Shown here piece by piece: positions 30,162 through 38,822 of a stretch of 64,000 bases of DNA (position 1 is the stretch's first letter; each line of letters begins with the position of its first letter). The notes under the pieces are model-generated. The model saw nothing but the letters and a program-made list of their open reading frames with translations, did no database searches and was not told the DNA's origin. Location: assembly GCF_009372255.1 (NCBI RefSeq), contig NZ_LXGN01000005.1, positions 150,942 to 214,941 on the forward strand. Direction: 5' to 3'. Both the position numbers and the translations under genes were made by a program. This DNA comes from Acinetobacter guerrae (GTDB lineage: Bacteria; Pseudomonadota; Gammaproteobacteria; Pseudomonadales; Moraxellaceae).

Positions 30162-31199
30162 TTAAGCTGTTTCCTGTGTCGAACGATAGTCAATCACATG
30201 ATGACGCCAATGTTCCTTCAGCTGAGGGGTAAATTCAAGATTGTTTTCATCAAAAACTTTTCCATCCACTTCACGTGCGATCAGCCCTGCAATACTGGTC
30301 ATCATATCGAAACCTTTTAAAGCATCCTGATGTGGTAATGCAAGGAAAAATGCCAAACCCTGTACCTGTTCGCTTGATAAAGTCTCAAGATCAAAGCCCG
30401 CAGGCCCATTGTCAGTCATGCGTAATACTGAAAACATCAATGGACTTGGCTCATCGGTTTTCTCATAACGATGAAAACATGCCATTTCACCAAAACGCAA
30501 ACCATATTTGAGCAACACTTTGAGTGTTTTATCGCCAGATAAAGCACGACGTGGATTGGGATAAACATTCAATGCGACAATTTCCAGTGCAGTCGCCAAA
30601 GCACTTTCATCATCAAAACGCTGTTGCTCGTGTAAATGTACATCTAGCAGACTGCTTTCGCCATCGAACTCTGCAATGGTTGCCGCTTCTACATCAGGAT
30701 TAAGCTGAAACTCATCAATTTTTTTTGAGTGTTCAGTTGGAGTGCTTTCATCAAGCTGCACCATAGTTGTCGCTTTGACAGTATCAGCATCTTGTTTATA
30801 TGCTGTTTCAACAACATTAGCCACAGCCGTTTGCGGTTCTATAGGTTGTTCAATCGATGGCTGTGCCTGTACAGGTTCAATGTCTACCGAGGCAACTTCT
30901 TTATCTAACTTATCTTCATCCAACTCAGGCGATGTCAAAGTTTGAGTCGACTGATCGTCTAATGTTTCTGGAATATCCTGTAAAGCAGGTTCTCGACGTT
31001 CAAGCTCTTTTGATTGCGTTTCGGCAGGCAATTGATCACGCACATGCCGTGGAATAATTGGTTTATTACTCTCAGGATCGATATGTAATTCACTGTCTAA
31101 TGAGGGTTCGGTCGGAGTTGGTTTTCTAAGCACCATCCTTAACCCGATAATCATGGCAATAATAGCAACAATAATGCCGATGATGGTTGAAACTTCCAT
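30162..31199 (-). CDS. zipA: Cell division protein ZipA
   Basis: 345 residues. One N-terminal membrane segment (VSTIIGIIVAIIAMIIGLRMVL), then a long acidic, proline/glutamate/threonine-rich linker to about 200, then the C-terminal FtsZ-binding domain (TALEIVALNVYPNPRRALSG onwards). Tethers FtsZ to the membrane. Starts one base after the smc stop (31201), so the pair is translationally linked. Identification rests on architecture, membrane anchor and neighbours, as ZipA sequences diverge. Confidence 0.9.
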   Translation of the reverse strand: MEVSTIIGIIVAIIAMIIGLRMVLRKPTPTEPSLDSELHIDPESNKPIIPRHVRDQLPAETQSKELERREPALQDIPETLDDQSTQTLTSPELDEDKLDKEVASVDIEPVQAQPSIEQPIEPQTAVANVVETAYKQDADTVKATTMVQLDESTPTEHSKKIDEFQLNPDVEAATIAEFDGESSLLDVHLHEQQRFDDESALATALEIVALNVYPNPRRALSGDKTLKVLLKYGLRFGEMACFHRYEKTDEPSPLMFSVLRMTDNGPAGFDLETLSSEQVQGLAFFLALPHQDALKGFDMMTSIAGLIAREVDGKVFDENNLEFTPQLKEHWRHHVIDYRSTQETA

Positions 31200-31200
31200 A

Positions 31201-34200
31201 CTATGACTCCGTGACTAACCCATATTCTTTTGCTTGTTCCAAATTAACAGTGACCAGTTTTGAGGTGCCGGGTTCTGGCATGGTTACCCCTAATAAATCG
31301 GTCGCCATCGTCATTGCAAGTTTATTATGTGTAATGTAAATGAATTGCACCTGTTCAGAAAGCTCTTTTACCAAATTACAAAACCGCTGCACATTGGCAT
31401 CATCCAGTGGTGCATCAACTTCATCCAATACACAAAATGGCGCTGGATTGAGTCTAAAAATCGCAAACACCAAAGCCAGTGCGGTCAACGCCTTTTCACC
31501 ACCAGATAACAGCGCTAATGAGCTATTACGTTTTCCCGGTGGTCGTGCCATTAGTTTTACACCTGATTGCCAGTCATCTTCAAGACTTAAACTTGCTTCT
31601 CCACCACTAAATACTTTAGGAAATAATTCCTGAAGCTCAGTATTGACCTGATCAAAGGTTGTCATAAACAACTTTCTGGTTTCTTGGTCGATACTTTTCA
31701 TCGCATCTTTGAGTTGAGATACCGTATTTTCCAAATCCTGAATCTGGTGACTAAGTTCTTCAAAGCGTTTTGAAACTTCTTCATATTCTTCAGATGCCGC
31801 CAAATTAACAGCACCAAGTTTTTCAAATTGACGTTGTGCTTTTTCCAGAGCTTGCTGATGTTCCGTTAAATTCAGTTTTAAATCCTTTACCAGATCACTC
31901 CCCAAATCTTTGATTTGCTCCTGAAAATGCTCCAGATCAGATTTGGCAGATTGCCAACTCAAACGCTTTTGTTCCAGTTGCTCTCGCAATTGTTCATCAC
32001 GTTGTTGGGTTTGATGACGCTGTTCAGTAAATAGTTGCTGCTTTTCCTGTACATTATTCAGTTCAATTTGCCATTCATTCCAACTTTTTTTGAGTTGTTC
32101 AGTTTGCTGAAATTGTTGCGAAAATTCGGACTCAAGGGATGGTAGTTCAAGCTGAATCGGATCGACAAACTTTTTTGCCTGCTCCATTTGCTCAATAATC
32201 TGACGATATTGAGTTTTTAAAAAAGATAAATCTTTTTCTAGCAGTTCAATTTGCTGCTGAGTTTGCGAAACTAGGCGGCGTGTATTTTCACGTTCTTGTT
32301 GCTGCTGTTGCAATTGCTGCTGCTGATTGTCCAATTGCTCTGCAAGAGTTTCGAGCTGAAATTGTTGAGTTTTATAATCTGGTAAGCTCACTTCAAGTTT
32401 TAAATTCAAAGCGTGTAAATCAATATCCAGATCATCACGCTGCATTGCATCATCTTCAAGCTGGGCTTCGAGTTGTTTCAGTTGTTCTTGTAACTGTTGT
32501 TTTTGCACCACAAAAGCTTGAGCTGCGCTTTGGTGTTTCGTGATCGTTAATTCTAGTTGTTGCTGTTGCTGTTGCTGTTGTTTTAACTGATGTTTGTATT
32601 GTTGAGTTTGCTCAAACTGTATATTTAGTTGCTGTTGTTGTGCTGTACTTTTTAATTCTAGTTGTTCTAGTTCAGGTTCTAATCTTAAAAGAAGCTGTGC
32701 AATTTCGTCCAGACGAATGCGATGACTTAACACACCACTATTTTGGCTATCTTCGTCATAATCAAGTGCAATCACCCAATCTGGCCCGACATGGTAAGCA
32801 TCTATTGTCACAATGCTTTGCCCAGATTGAAGCTGCGCCTGCAAAGCCAATGCTTGATCCAGATCATCTGCCAGCCAAATATTTTGCCATATGGATAACT
32901 GCGGCGTTTCAACCCACTTTGCTATAGGCGATAAACCCAATTGAGGTGCCGACATATTGATATTTGATAATTTAATCTGTCGTGGAATCTGTGCTTCAAA
33001 ATCAACGTCACTGTCCAGATAATGTGCATCCATCCATTGACTCAGTAATTTTTCGATCAGGCTAGCATGCGCTTTGCCCGATTCAGTTAACTGCAATATT
33101 GACATCAAACGCACAGCATCTGATTGTTTTGGCGTTTGTTTCGCCACCAACTGATTCAGATTTTTTTGTTCGGCCTGTAATACCTGTATCTGGTTTTTGT
33201 GATGCTGAATTTCACTTTTTAATTGATTCTGTTGTTGCTGCTGTATCTGTAAATGTTGTTCAAGCTGTTCAATCTGCTGTTCAAGTGCACATATTTCTGG
33301 TTTCAGTTGCAGTAATTGTTGCTCTAAACTTTGTAACTCGTCATCCTGAACCTGTGCTGCAATTTGCGATGTTTGAGCTTCCAATGTCTGTTTCTGCTGC
33401 GTAATACGCTCTATGCTTTTGGATAATTGTTCAAGTTGCAGCGACATCTGGTTTTTCTGTTGTTGTTGCTTTTCAACCTGCTGCTTAATGCTGTCAAACT
33501 GTTGCAGTGCTTGTTTATGTTGAGACTGTAAATCCTGATAACTGCTTTCGCTATGCTGAGTATTTTTCTCAAAATTATTGAGATGTTCGGTTTGCTCATC
33601 CAATTGCGTCAATAAATTTTCAAGCTGTAATTCACTCAGTTGCAATCGTTCTTTGGTCTGAGATTTTTGTTGTTCTAGCTGTGTCAAAGTTGTACTGTTT
33701 TGTTGATACAAACTTTGTTTTTGCTCTAGTGTCATTTTCAGTTCGGCTAGTTTTTTCTCAGCCTGTTGCCATTCATTTTGTAGTGGTGTCGACTGTTGAA
33801 TTAGCTTTTGAAATAATGAACTACTGGCTTCAAGCTCATGTTCAATGGTATTTAATTCAGAGCGAACCAACTTAAACTCTTCGCCTAAAGCAGTCATTTG
33901 CACTGTATATTCTTGTTGAAGCTGACTCGACTGCTCCGACTGAAATGATAAAATTTCAATTTTTAGGGTTCTAATCTGTTGCTCAAATTGTTTGTAATGA
34001 ATCGCAGCTTCAGACTGGCGTTTGAGTGTTTTAAGCTGTGATTTAAGCTCCTGTGCAATGTCTTCCAGACGCGACAAATTCTGTTCAGTATGTTCCAGAT
34101 GTTGCAAGGTTTCACGACGACGCGCCTGATAACGCGATACCCCTGCTGCTTCTTCAATAAACACCCGCATTTCTTCAGGTTTGGCATCGACCAGTCGGTT

Positions 34201-34647
34201 AATCATGCCCTGTTCAATAATCGCGTAAGAACGTGGGCCTAAACCCGTTCCCAGAAAAATATCAGTAATATCACGACGGCGACAACGCGTTCCATTTAAA
34301 AAATATTCAGATTTTCCATCACGATTGACCTGACGGCGTACCGCCAATTCATTATAGGCATTATAAGCCCCGCCGAGCTTGCCATAGGTATTGTCAAAGC
34401 GCAGTTCAACACTGGCAACACTGACAGGTTTACGTTTTGCAGTTCCCGTAAAAATAACATCCTGCATACTGCCACCACGTAACTGACGTGCGCTGGATTC
34501 GCCCATGACCCAACGAATGGCATCAATCACATTGGATTTGCCACAACCGTTCGGGCCAACAACCGCAGTACGATTCGCCTTAAATTGTAGGGTGGATGAG
34601 TCAGCAAATGACTTAAAGCCTGCTAGTTTTAAACTGCTTAAACGCAT
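31201..34647 (-). CDS. smc: Chromosome segregation protein SMC
   Basis: 1148 residues. Walker A GPNGCGKS (31-38) and C-terminal LSGGEKALTALAL and DEVDAPLDD (signature and Walker B) frame two very long coiled coils around a central hinge (about 520-650). It forms condensin with ScpA and ScpB. The coiled coils are unusually rich in glutamine, including two runs of seven to nine residues. In gammaproteobacteria the presence of SMC-ScpAB instead of MukBEF is typical of Pseudomonas and Acinetobacter relatives. Confidence 0.97.
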   Translation of the reverse strand: MRLSSLKLAGFKSFADSSTLQFKANRTAVVGPNGCGKSNVIDAIRWVMGESSARQLRGGSMQDVIFTGTAKRKPVSVASVELRFDNTYGKLGGAYNAYNELAVRRQVNRDGKSEYFLNGTRCRRRDITDIFLGTGLGPRSYAIIEQGMINRLVDAKPEEMRVFIEEAAGVSRYQARRRETLQHLEHTEQNLSRLEDIAQELKSQLKTLKRQSEAAIHYKQFEQQIRTLKIEILSFQSEQSSQLQQEYTVQMTALGEEFKLVRSELNTIEHELEASSSLFQKLIQQSTPLQNEWQQAEKKLAELKMTLEQKQSLYQQNSTTLTQLEQQKSQTKERLQLSELQLENLLTQLDEQTEHLNNFEKNTQHSESSYQDLQSQHKQALQQFDSIKQQVEKQQQQKNQMSLQLEQLSKSIERITQQKQTLEAQTSQIAAQVQDDELQSLEQQLLQLKPEICALEQQIEQLEQHLQIQQQQQNQLKSEIQHHKNQIQVLQAEQKNLNQLVAKQTPKQSDAVRLMSILQLTESGKAHASLIEKLLSQWMDAHYLDSDVDFEAQIPRQIKLSNINMSAPQLGLSPIAKWVETPQLSIWQNIWLADDLDQALALQAQLQSGQSIVTIDAYHVGPDWVIALDYDEDSQNSGVLSHRIRLDEIAQLLLRLEPELEQLELKSTAQQQQLNIQFEQTQQYKHQLKQQQQQQQQLELTITKHQSAAQAFVVQKQQLQEQLKQLEAQLEDDAMQRDDLDIDLHALNLKLEVSLPDYKTQQFQLETLAEQLDNQQQQLQQQQQERENTRRLVSQTQQQIELLEKDLSFLKTQYRQIIEQMEQAKKFVDPIQLELPSLESEFSQQFQQTEQLKKSWNEWQIELNNVQEKQQLFTEQRHQTQQRDEQLREQLEQKRLSWQSAKSDLEHFQEQIKDLGSDLVKDLKLNLTEHQQALEKAQRQFEKLGAVNLAASEEYEEVSKRFEELSHQIQDLENTVSQLKDAMKSIDQETRKLFMTTFDQVNTELQELFPKVFSGGEASLSLEDDWQSGVKLMARPPGKRNSSLALLSGGEKALTALALVFAIFRLNPAPFCVLDEVDAPLDDANVQRFCNLVKELSEQVQFIYITHNKLAMTMATDLLGVTMPEPGTSKLVTVNLEQAKEYGLVTES
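32555..32583. repeat. Hexanucleotide (TTGCTG) repeat inside smc
   Basis: A tract of alternating TTG and CTG triplets encodes a run of glutamines in the second coiled coil of SMC. Tracts like this are prone to slip in steps of three or six bases, which would keep the frame and change coil length slightly. Confidence 0.6.
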
Positions 34648-34796
34648 AATGTCCTGATCAAAAGTTTTTTATTATTTGCCCATCTATTTCAATTTGACAG
34701 GCACAATAGGATATCAATAGCGGCTTATTTTAAAATGAATGTCGTTGAATAGGGGCTTTTTTTAAGATCAAGTTGAACAATTTTATCCAGAAATAA

Positions 34797-34818
34797 GGCG
34801 ATCAGTTAAAATATCGCC
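34797..34818. repeat. Hairpin upstream of smc
   Basis: GGCGAT, ten bases, ATCGCC in the 226-nt gap between the GntR gene and smc, both on the minus strand. No clear T-run, so possibly a weak terminator for the GntR gene or a leader structure of smc. Confidence 0.35.
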
Positions 34819-34873
34819 AAACTTTCAGGTTATTTCAGCTTAAGGATATTTTTCCGTAGCGAATCTATCCATA

Positions 34874-35569
34874 TTAACGACGTGAACGACGCGCCCAAGC
34901 CAACTCAATTTGCTTCATTCGAGTTAATGAATCGAGAACCAGATTACGTAAATGTCGGCAAAAGTCTTCCATGAACAATGTCGCCTGATGTGATTTTCGG
35001 ATCAAAATAGCATCTGCCACCAGTTTAAATAATGCCAGAGATTCTTGTAATTCACGACGTGAAGTATTCAGAGTTAAAAAGTAACTCCGTTGCAATGAAG
35101 GCAATAACTCTTTATAGAACTTCATCAGGTATGGATTTGACACCATATCATGTTGTAAAGCCAGATATTGAAAAACACCATCATAAAATTTTTCGGTATC
35201 GCCTATTTTCACCTGCTCAGCTAAATGCTCCATTAACTGTTGCAGTTGTTCAGCTTCATGCACACGCCATGTTTCACTAATACGCTGCACAATATAACCC
35301 AGTATCAATACACTGGTATCAAACAAAGCCTTGACTTGTTGAGATGACATTTCCGAAACAATCGCACCACGACGTGGATAAATATGAATCAAGTGGGTTC
35401 GTTCAAGTAATAGTAATGCTTCGCGTACTGAACCACGACTGACATCCAGTTCTTTGGCAATACGTAATTCCTGAATACGTTCACCTTCTACAAGTTCACC
35501 CGTAATAATCTGATCGCTAATATGTTTTGCGATTTGCTCCGACAGGCTTTCTGTCTCTTCAAGTTTCAT
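34874..35569 (-). CDS. GntR-family regulator, FadR/FCD subfamily
   Basis: 231 residues. N-terminal winged helix (about 10-75: ISDQIITGELVEGERIQELRIAKELDVSRGSVREALLLLE) and an all-helical FCD ligand domain, the layout of FadR, LldR, PdhR and VanR. Ligand unknown; FCD proteins bind small organic acids, often with a metal. It lies between smc and a TauE-like permease on the same strand. A TTGT-type palindrome upstream may be its own operator. Confidence 0.85.
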   Translation of the reverse strand: MKLEETESLSEQIAKHISDQIITGELVEGERIQELRIAKELDVSRGSVREALLLLERTHLIHIYPRRGAIVSEMSSQQVKALFDTSVLILGYIVQRISETWRVHEAEQLQQLMEHLAEQVKIGDTEKFYDGVFQYLALQHDMVSNPYLMKFYKELLPSLQRSYFLTLNTSRRELQESLALFKLVADAILIRKSHQATLFMEDFCRHLRNLVLDSLTRMKQIELAWARRSRR

Positions 35570-35656
35570 GAATCACCTGTTTTGATTTTTACTTTAGCGT
35601 TCCACTGCTATTTATTTTGATTGTTTTAACTGATTTTATTGATTGTTGACTATGTC

Positions 35657-35669
35657 ATTGTCTAACAAT
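35657..35669. promoter_or_regulatory. Candidate GntR/FCD operator
   Basis: ATTGT-CTA-ACAAT, a perfect 5-bp inverted repeat with three central bases, ~90 bp upstream of the GntR start. FCD-type GntR regulators often bind short palindromes of this kind. A TAGACA and TAAAAT pair on the minus strand nearby could form the promoter. Confidence 0.45.
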
Positions 35670-35737
35670 TTTATTGCATTTTGAGCCAATTCGACATTCA
35701 GACTATCGGAAATGTCATCTTATTTTTCTGCCCTTTC

Positions 35738-35777
35738 AATCGCTAAAACATATGTTTTAATCTTCATTTTAGCGATT
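35738..35777. repeat. 11-bp inverted repeat downstream of the TauE-like gene
   Basis: AATCGCTAAAA (35738-35748) and TTTTAGCGATT (35767-35777) are perfect complements with an 18-base loop containing ACATATGT. It lies between the TauE-like gene stop and the GntR promoter. No T-run follows on the minus strand, so it may be a Rho-assisted terminator or an operator. Confidence 0.5.
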
Positions 35778-35803
35778 TAGGATTTATTATTTTATAGCGT
35801 TTT

Positions 35804-36607
35804 TTATTTACTAAGACCCTGATAAATAAAATAAGTTCCAACCACAGTCAATAAACAGGCAAAACATTTTTTTAACATCGCAGGTGATAACATATGCGCA
35901 ACTTTGGCACCAAGTTTTGCAGTGACAAAACTCATGATACTAATCCCGATAAATGCATAAATATGGATATAACCAATTGCATTGGGCACGTGTACATGCT
36001 GTTTTACACCAAACCACATAAAGCCAATCGCACCAGCAACCGCTATCGGTAAACCACATGCAGCCGAAGTGGCGACTGCTTTTTGCATCACCACACCATT
36101 ACGGTTTAAGTAAGGCACAGTCAAGCTACCGCCTCCAATCCCAAAGATTGCAGAAGCAATGCCAATACCACCGCCTGCTAACATTTGCATAGGCGCAGAT
36201 GGTAAATGTCGGCTTTCATCCACAGTGACATTTGCACCTTTGAACATGCGATAAGCAACCCATATTGCAAATATACCAATAATAATTTGCAAGTTCTGCC
36301 CAGATAAGAGATCGGCTACTCCTGCTCCCAAAAATGAACCAATCACCAAACCCGGAGCCAGATTACGAAACACATGCCATAACACAGCACCGCGTTTATG
36401 ATGTGCCATCACCGAACTGATTGAGGTCACAATAATGGTCGCCAGAGAAGTTCCCAAAGCCATATGCATAATAACAGCGGGATCATAATGAAGCTGGGTA
36501 AATACGATATAGAGAATTGGGACAATAATTAATCCGCCACCCACGCCAAACAAGCCCGCAGCGAATCCAGCGATTGCGCCGATAGCTAAATATATGATTA
36601 ACTCCAT
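35804..36607 (-). CDS. TauE/SafE-family membrane permease
   Basis: About 267 residues from ATG 36607 with eight hydrophobic segments. It shows the TauE/SafE duplicated glycine motif (LFGVGGGLIIVPIL near the start and AIFGIGGGSLTVPYL in the second half). Members export sulfite, sulfoacetate or related organic anions, direction not always known. I reject a longer frame beginning with 17 hydrophilic residues that overlaps birA. Its start lies only 30 bp from birA on the other strand. Confidence 0.85.
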   Translation of the reverse strand: MELIIYLAIGAIAGFAAGLFGVGGGLIIVPILYIVFTQLHYDPAVIMHMALGTSLATIIVTSISSVMAHHKRGAVLWHVFRNLAPGLVIGSFLGAGVADLLSGQNLQIIIGIFAIWVAYRMFKGANVTVDESRHLPSAPMQMLAGGGIGIASAIFGIGGGSLTVPYLNRNGVVMQKAVATSAACGLPIAVAGAIGFMWFGVKQHVHVPNAIGYIHIYAFIGISIMSFVTAKLGAKVAHMLSPAMLKKCFACLLTVVGTYFIYQGLSK

Positions 36608-36637
36608 ACCTGATTTTCCAACTTTATAAAATTGAAC

Positions 36638-37405
36638 ATGGATGCAGAAACTCGTCAACTAAGACAACGCTTAAGCGATGCTGGACAAGTTCCTGACATT
36701 GTTATTTTGAAACAAACGACGACATCGACCAATGACGATGTTCGCGAATTGGCTCAACAGAATATTGCATCCATTTTGATCTGTAGCGAAACCCAGACAC
36801 AAGGGCGTGGTCAACATCAACGCCAATGGATTTCCCCAAAAGGCAATATTTATTTCAGCACTTTGATCAATTCCCGCACACCACTAGATGGTCGCTTAGC
36901 ACTTGAAGTTGCACTGAATATCTTGCAAATGCCAAAACTACAGGGTCTAAATCTGCAAGTCAAATGGCCGAATGATTTATATAGCCAACAAGGTAAATGG
37001 GGGGGGATTCTGGTTGAACCCTTATCACCGCATCAGGCTATTGTGGGTGTAGGGATTAATTTGTTCACACCCGAATCACAAGATCCATTACAACCGATCA
37101 GTTCGCTCCACGATTTTGGCTTGAACAATCTTGATCGTATAGAAGTTATTGCACAACTTTATCTCGCAATTCAGCAAGCTGCTCAATGGTTTGAGCATGG
37201 TTGTTATAATCTTGCAGATCGTTTTAATCATCATGCTGCGTTTATACAGCAACAGGTTCAGTTCGAGTACCATCAGGGTATTCTAACTGGCCGTTTTGAT
37301 GGCATTAATCAAGACGGCGCTGTACTTATTTCAAGCAGTGGACAACAACAGGCATTTTATCAAGGTCGGATGCGCCGCAACACAGCAGAGGATAGTCAAG
37401 CATGA
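36638..37405 (+). CDS. birA: Biotin-[acetyl-CoA-carboxylase] ligase without DNA-binding domain
   Basis: About 255 residues, against 321 in E. coli BirA: the N-terminal winged helix is missing and the protein begins at the catalytic domain ([13 protein letters not shown]). It activates biotin and attaches it to the carboxyl carrier protein. The biotin loop reads GRGQHQRQW, not the usual GRGRRGRKW, so the second arginine of the loop (E. coli R118) is glutamine. KWPNDLY and GGILVEP are normal. Start ATG 36638 or TTG 36632. It overlaps coaX by four bases. Confidence 0.92.
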   Translation: MDAETRQLRQRLSDAGQVPDIVILKQTTTSTNDDVRELAQQNIASILICSETQTQGRGQHQRQWISPKGNIYFSTLINSRTPLDGRLALEVALNILQMPKLQGLNLQVKWPNDLYSQQGKWGGILVEPLSPHQAIVGVGINLFTPESQDPLQPISSLHDFGLNNLDRIEVIAQLYLAIQQAAQWFEHGCYNLADRFNHHAAFIQQQVQFEYHQGILTGRFDGINQDGAVLISSSGQQQAFYQGRMRRNTAEDSQA

Positions 37406-38160
37406 AACAACTTTGGCTGGATGTTGGAAATACCCGTCTTAAATACTGGATTACAGATTCAGATCAAATCATTGAACATGCTGCGGAATTACATTTACAG
37501 TCGCCTGCTGATTTATTATTGGGTTTAATCCAACATTTTAAAAGTCAAAAATTACAACAGGTTGGACTTTCTTCAGTACAGGATAAAATCAGTAATACTC
37601 GAATTCAGACGATTCTGAGTCTACTCAATGTGCCCATTGTCTTTGCTCAGGTTCATCATGAATATGCAGGCTTACGTTGTGGTTATGATCATCCAGAACA
37701 ACTGGGAATCGATCGTTGGTTACAAGTGTTAGCATTGGCAGAACCAGAGCGAAATTTTTGTATTATTGGCTGTGGTACAGCACTCACGATTGATTTAAGT
37801 ACAGGATTGGAACATTTGGGCGGCTATATTTTGCCTAATCTGTATTTGCAACGTGATGCCCTCATTCAAAATACTAAAGGCATTAAAATCCCCGACTCAG
37901 CTTTTGATAACCTTGAACCGGGAAAAAATACAGTGGATGCTGTACATCACGGTATTTTATTGGGTTTATTGAGCAGTATTGAACATATTTTAAAACAATC
38001 TTCAAGACAACTGGTACTTACAGGCGGAGATGCTCCACTTTTTGCCAAGTTTTTGCAGGATTACCACCCCCGAGTTGAAGAAGATTTATTACTTAAAGGG
38101 TTACAACGATATGTCGCTCAAGACTCCATCACTAATGGACGCAGCACATCCCAAAGCTGA
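37402..38160 (+). CDS. coaX: Type III pantothenate kinase
   Basis: 252 residues. CoaX phosphorylates pantothenate, the first step of coenzyme A synthesis, and is not feedback-inhibited by Co[11 protein letters not shown] (7-16), the LGIDRWL region and [10 protein letters not shown] match the family's ASKHA fold. ATGA overlap with birA; birA-coaX pairing or fusion is known in several proteobacteria. Its end overlaps the convergent hydrolase gene by 43 nt. Confidence 0.93.
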   Translation: MKQLWLDVGNTRLKYWITDSDQIIEHAAELHLQSPADLLLGLIQHFKSQKLQQVGLSSVQDKISNTRIQTILSLLNVPIVFAQVHHEYAGLRCGYDHPEQLGIDRWLQVLALAEPERNFCIIGCGTALTIDLSTGLEHLGGYILPNLYLQRDALIQNTKGIKIPDSAFDNLEPGKNTVDAVHHGILLGLLSSIEHILKQSSRQLVLTGGDAPLFAKFLQDYHPRVEEDLLLKGLQRYVAQDSITNGRSTSQS

Positions 38161-38684
38161 GGAAACGCGGCATAACCATCTTCTTGCATAAAATGCCCTG
38201 CTTGTTTAATTTCTAATATCTGTGCATTCAGTCGCTGCCCCAAACGAATCGTCAACGGCGGTGGTACTAGAGGGTCATTACTCGATAAAAGAACATAACG
38301 GCGCAGAATCTTTTGGCGTAGCAATTTATCATCAAGTGTTTGTGCTTCAATAAAATCATCTAATTCAGGAATGGCTTTGAGTTTTTCGGTAAATCCTGAT
38401 ACAAAAATTCCTGCTGCTATTGTTGTGTTCTGCAAGGCTTTACTCAAGAAGCTTAAACTCGATATGCAACCTAAACTATGTGCCACGATAATTGTATTTT
38501 CAGTCAGTACGCTACACTGCGCGCTTAAACATGCTTGCCAGACTTCTGGATCTGGATACGCAGAATCTGCTAGAAAAACCCGCTCTGCTGTGGCTCCTGC
38601 TTGCTGAATATGTTGCTCTAGCCACTCAAACCAATGATCTTCAGGCACCGCCTTAAAACCATGAATAATATATACATGCTTCAT
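38118..38684 (-). CDS. RBBP9/YdeN-family serine hydrolase
   Basis: About 188 residues from ATG 38684 ([10 protein letters not shown]). A small alpha/beta hydrolase with nucleophile motif [15 protein letters not shown], and a late DPLVPP and GHF acid and histidine. The family is poorly characterised. The longer frame (to 38744) adds residues before the beta-1 strand. GGGGA lies ~11 nt upstream of the chosen start. Overlaps the coaX end. Confidence 0.8.
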   Translation of the reverse strand: MKHVYIIHGFKAVPEDHWFEWLEQHIQQAGATAERVFLADSAYPDPEVWQACLSAQCSVLTENTIIVAHSLGCISSLSFLSKALQNTTIAAGIFVSGFTEKLKAIPELDDFIEAQTLDDKLLRQKILRRYVLLSSNDPLVPPPLTIRLGQRLNAQILEIKQAGHFMQEDGYAAFPQLWDVLRPLVMES

Positions 38685-38776
38685 TGTAATTATGTTCCCC
38701 AATACAGGATGATTCTTATTTATTACATTCAGTTTAAAGTACACATCACCTGAAAAAAGTAGTGATTTTGTTGTGA

Positions 38777-38803
38777 TAAAAAAAGGCGCATCAAGCGCCT
38801 TTA
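38777..38803 (-). terminator. ffh terminator
   Basis: AAGGCGC, five-base loop, GCGCCTT with an A-run on the plus strand giving a seven-T tract on the minus strand. Follows the ffh stop by about 20 nt. Confidence 0.85.
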
Positions 38804-38822
38804 GTTGTATGGAAAAAGTCCA

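Noticed and set aside
32280..33404. Several 87-101 codon plus-strand frames inside smc
   Set aside because: They are antisense shadows of the glutamine-rich coiled coils and have no ribosome binding sites or motifs.
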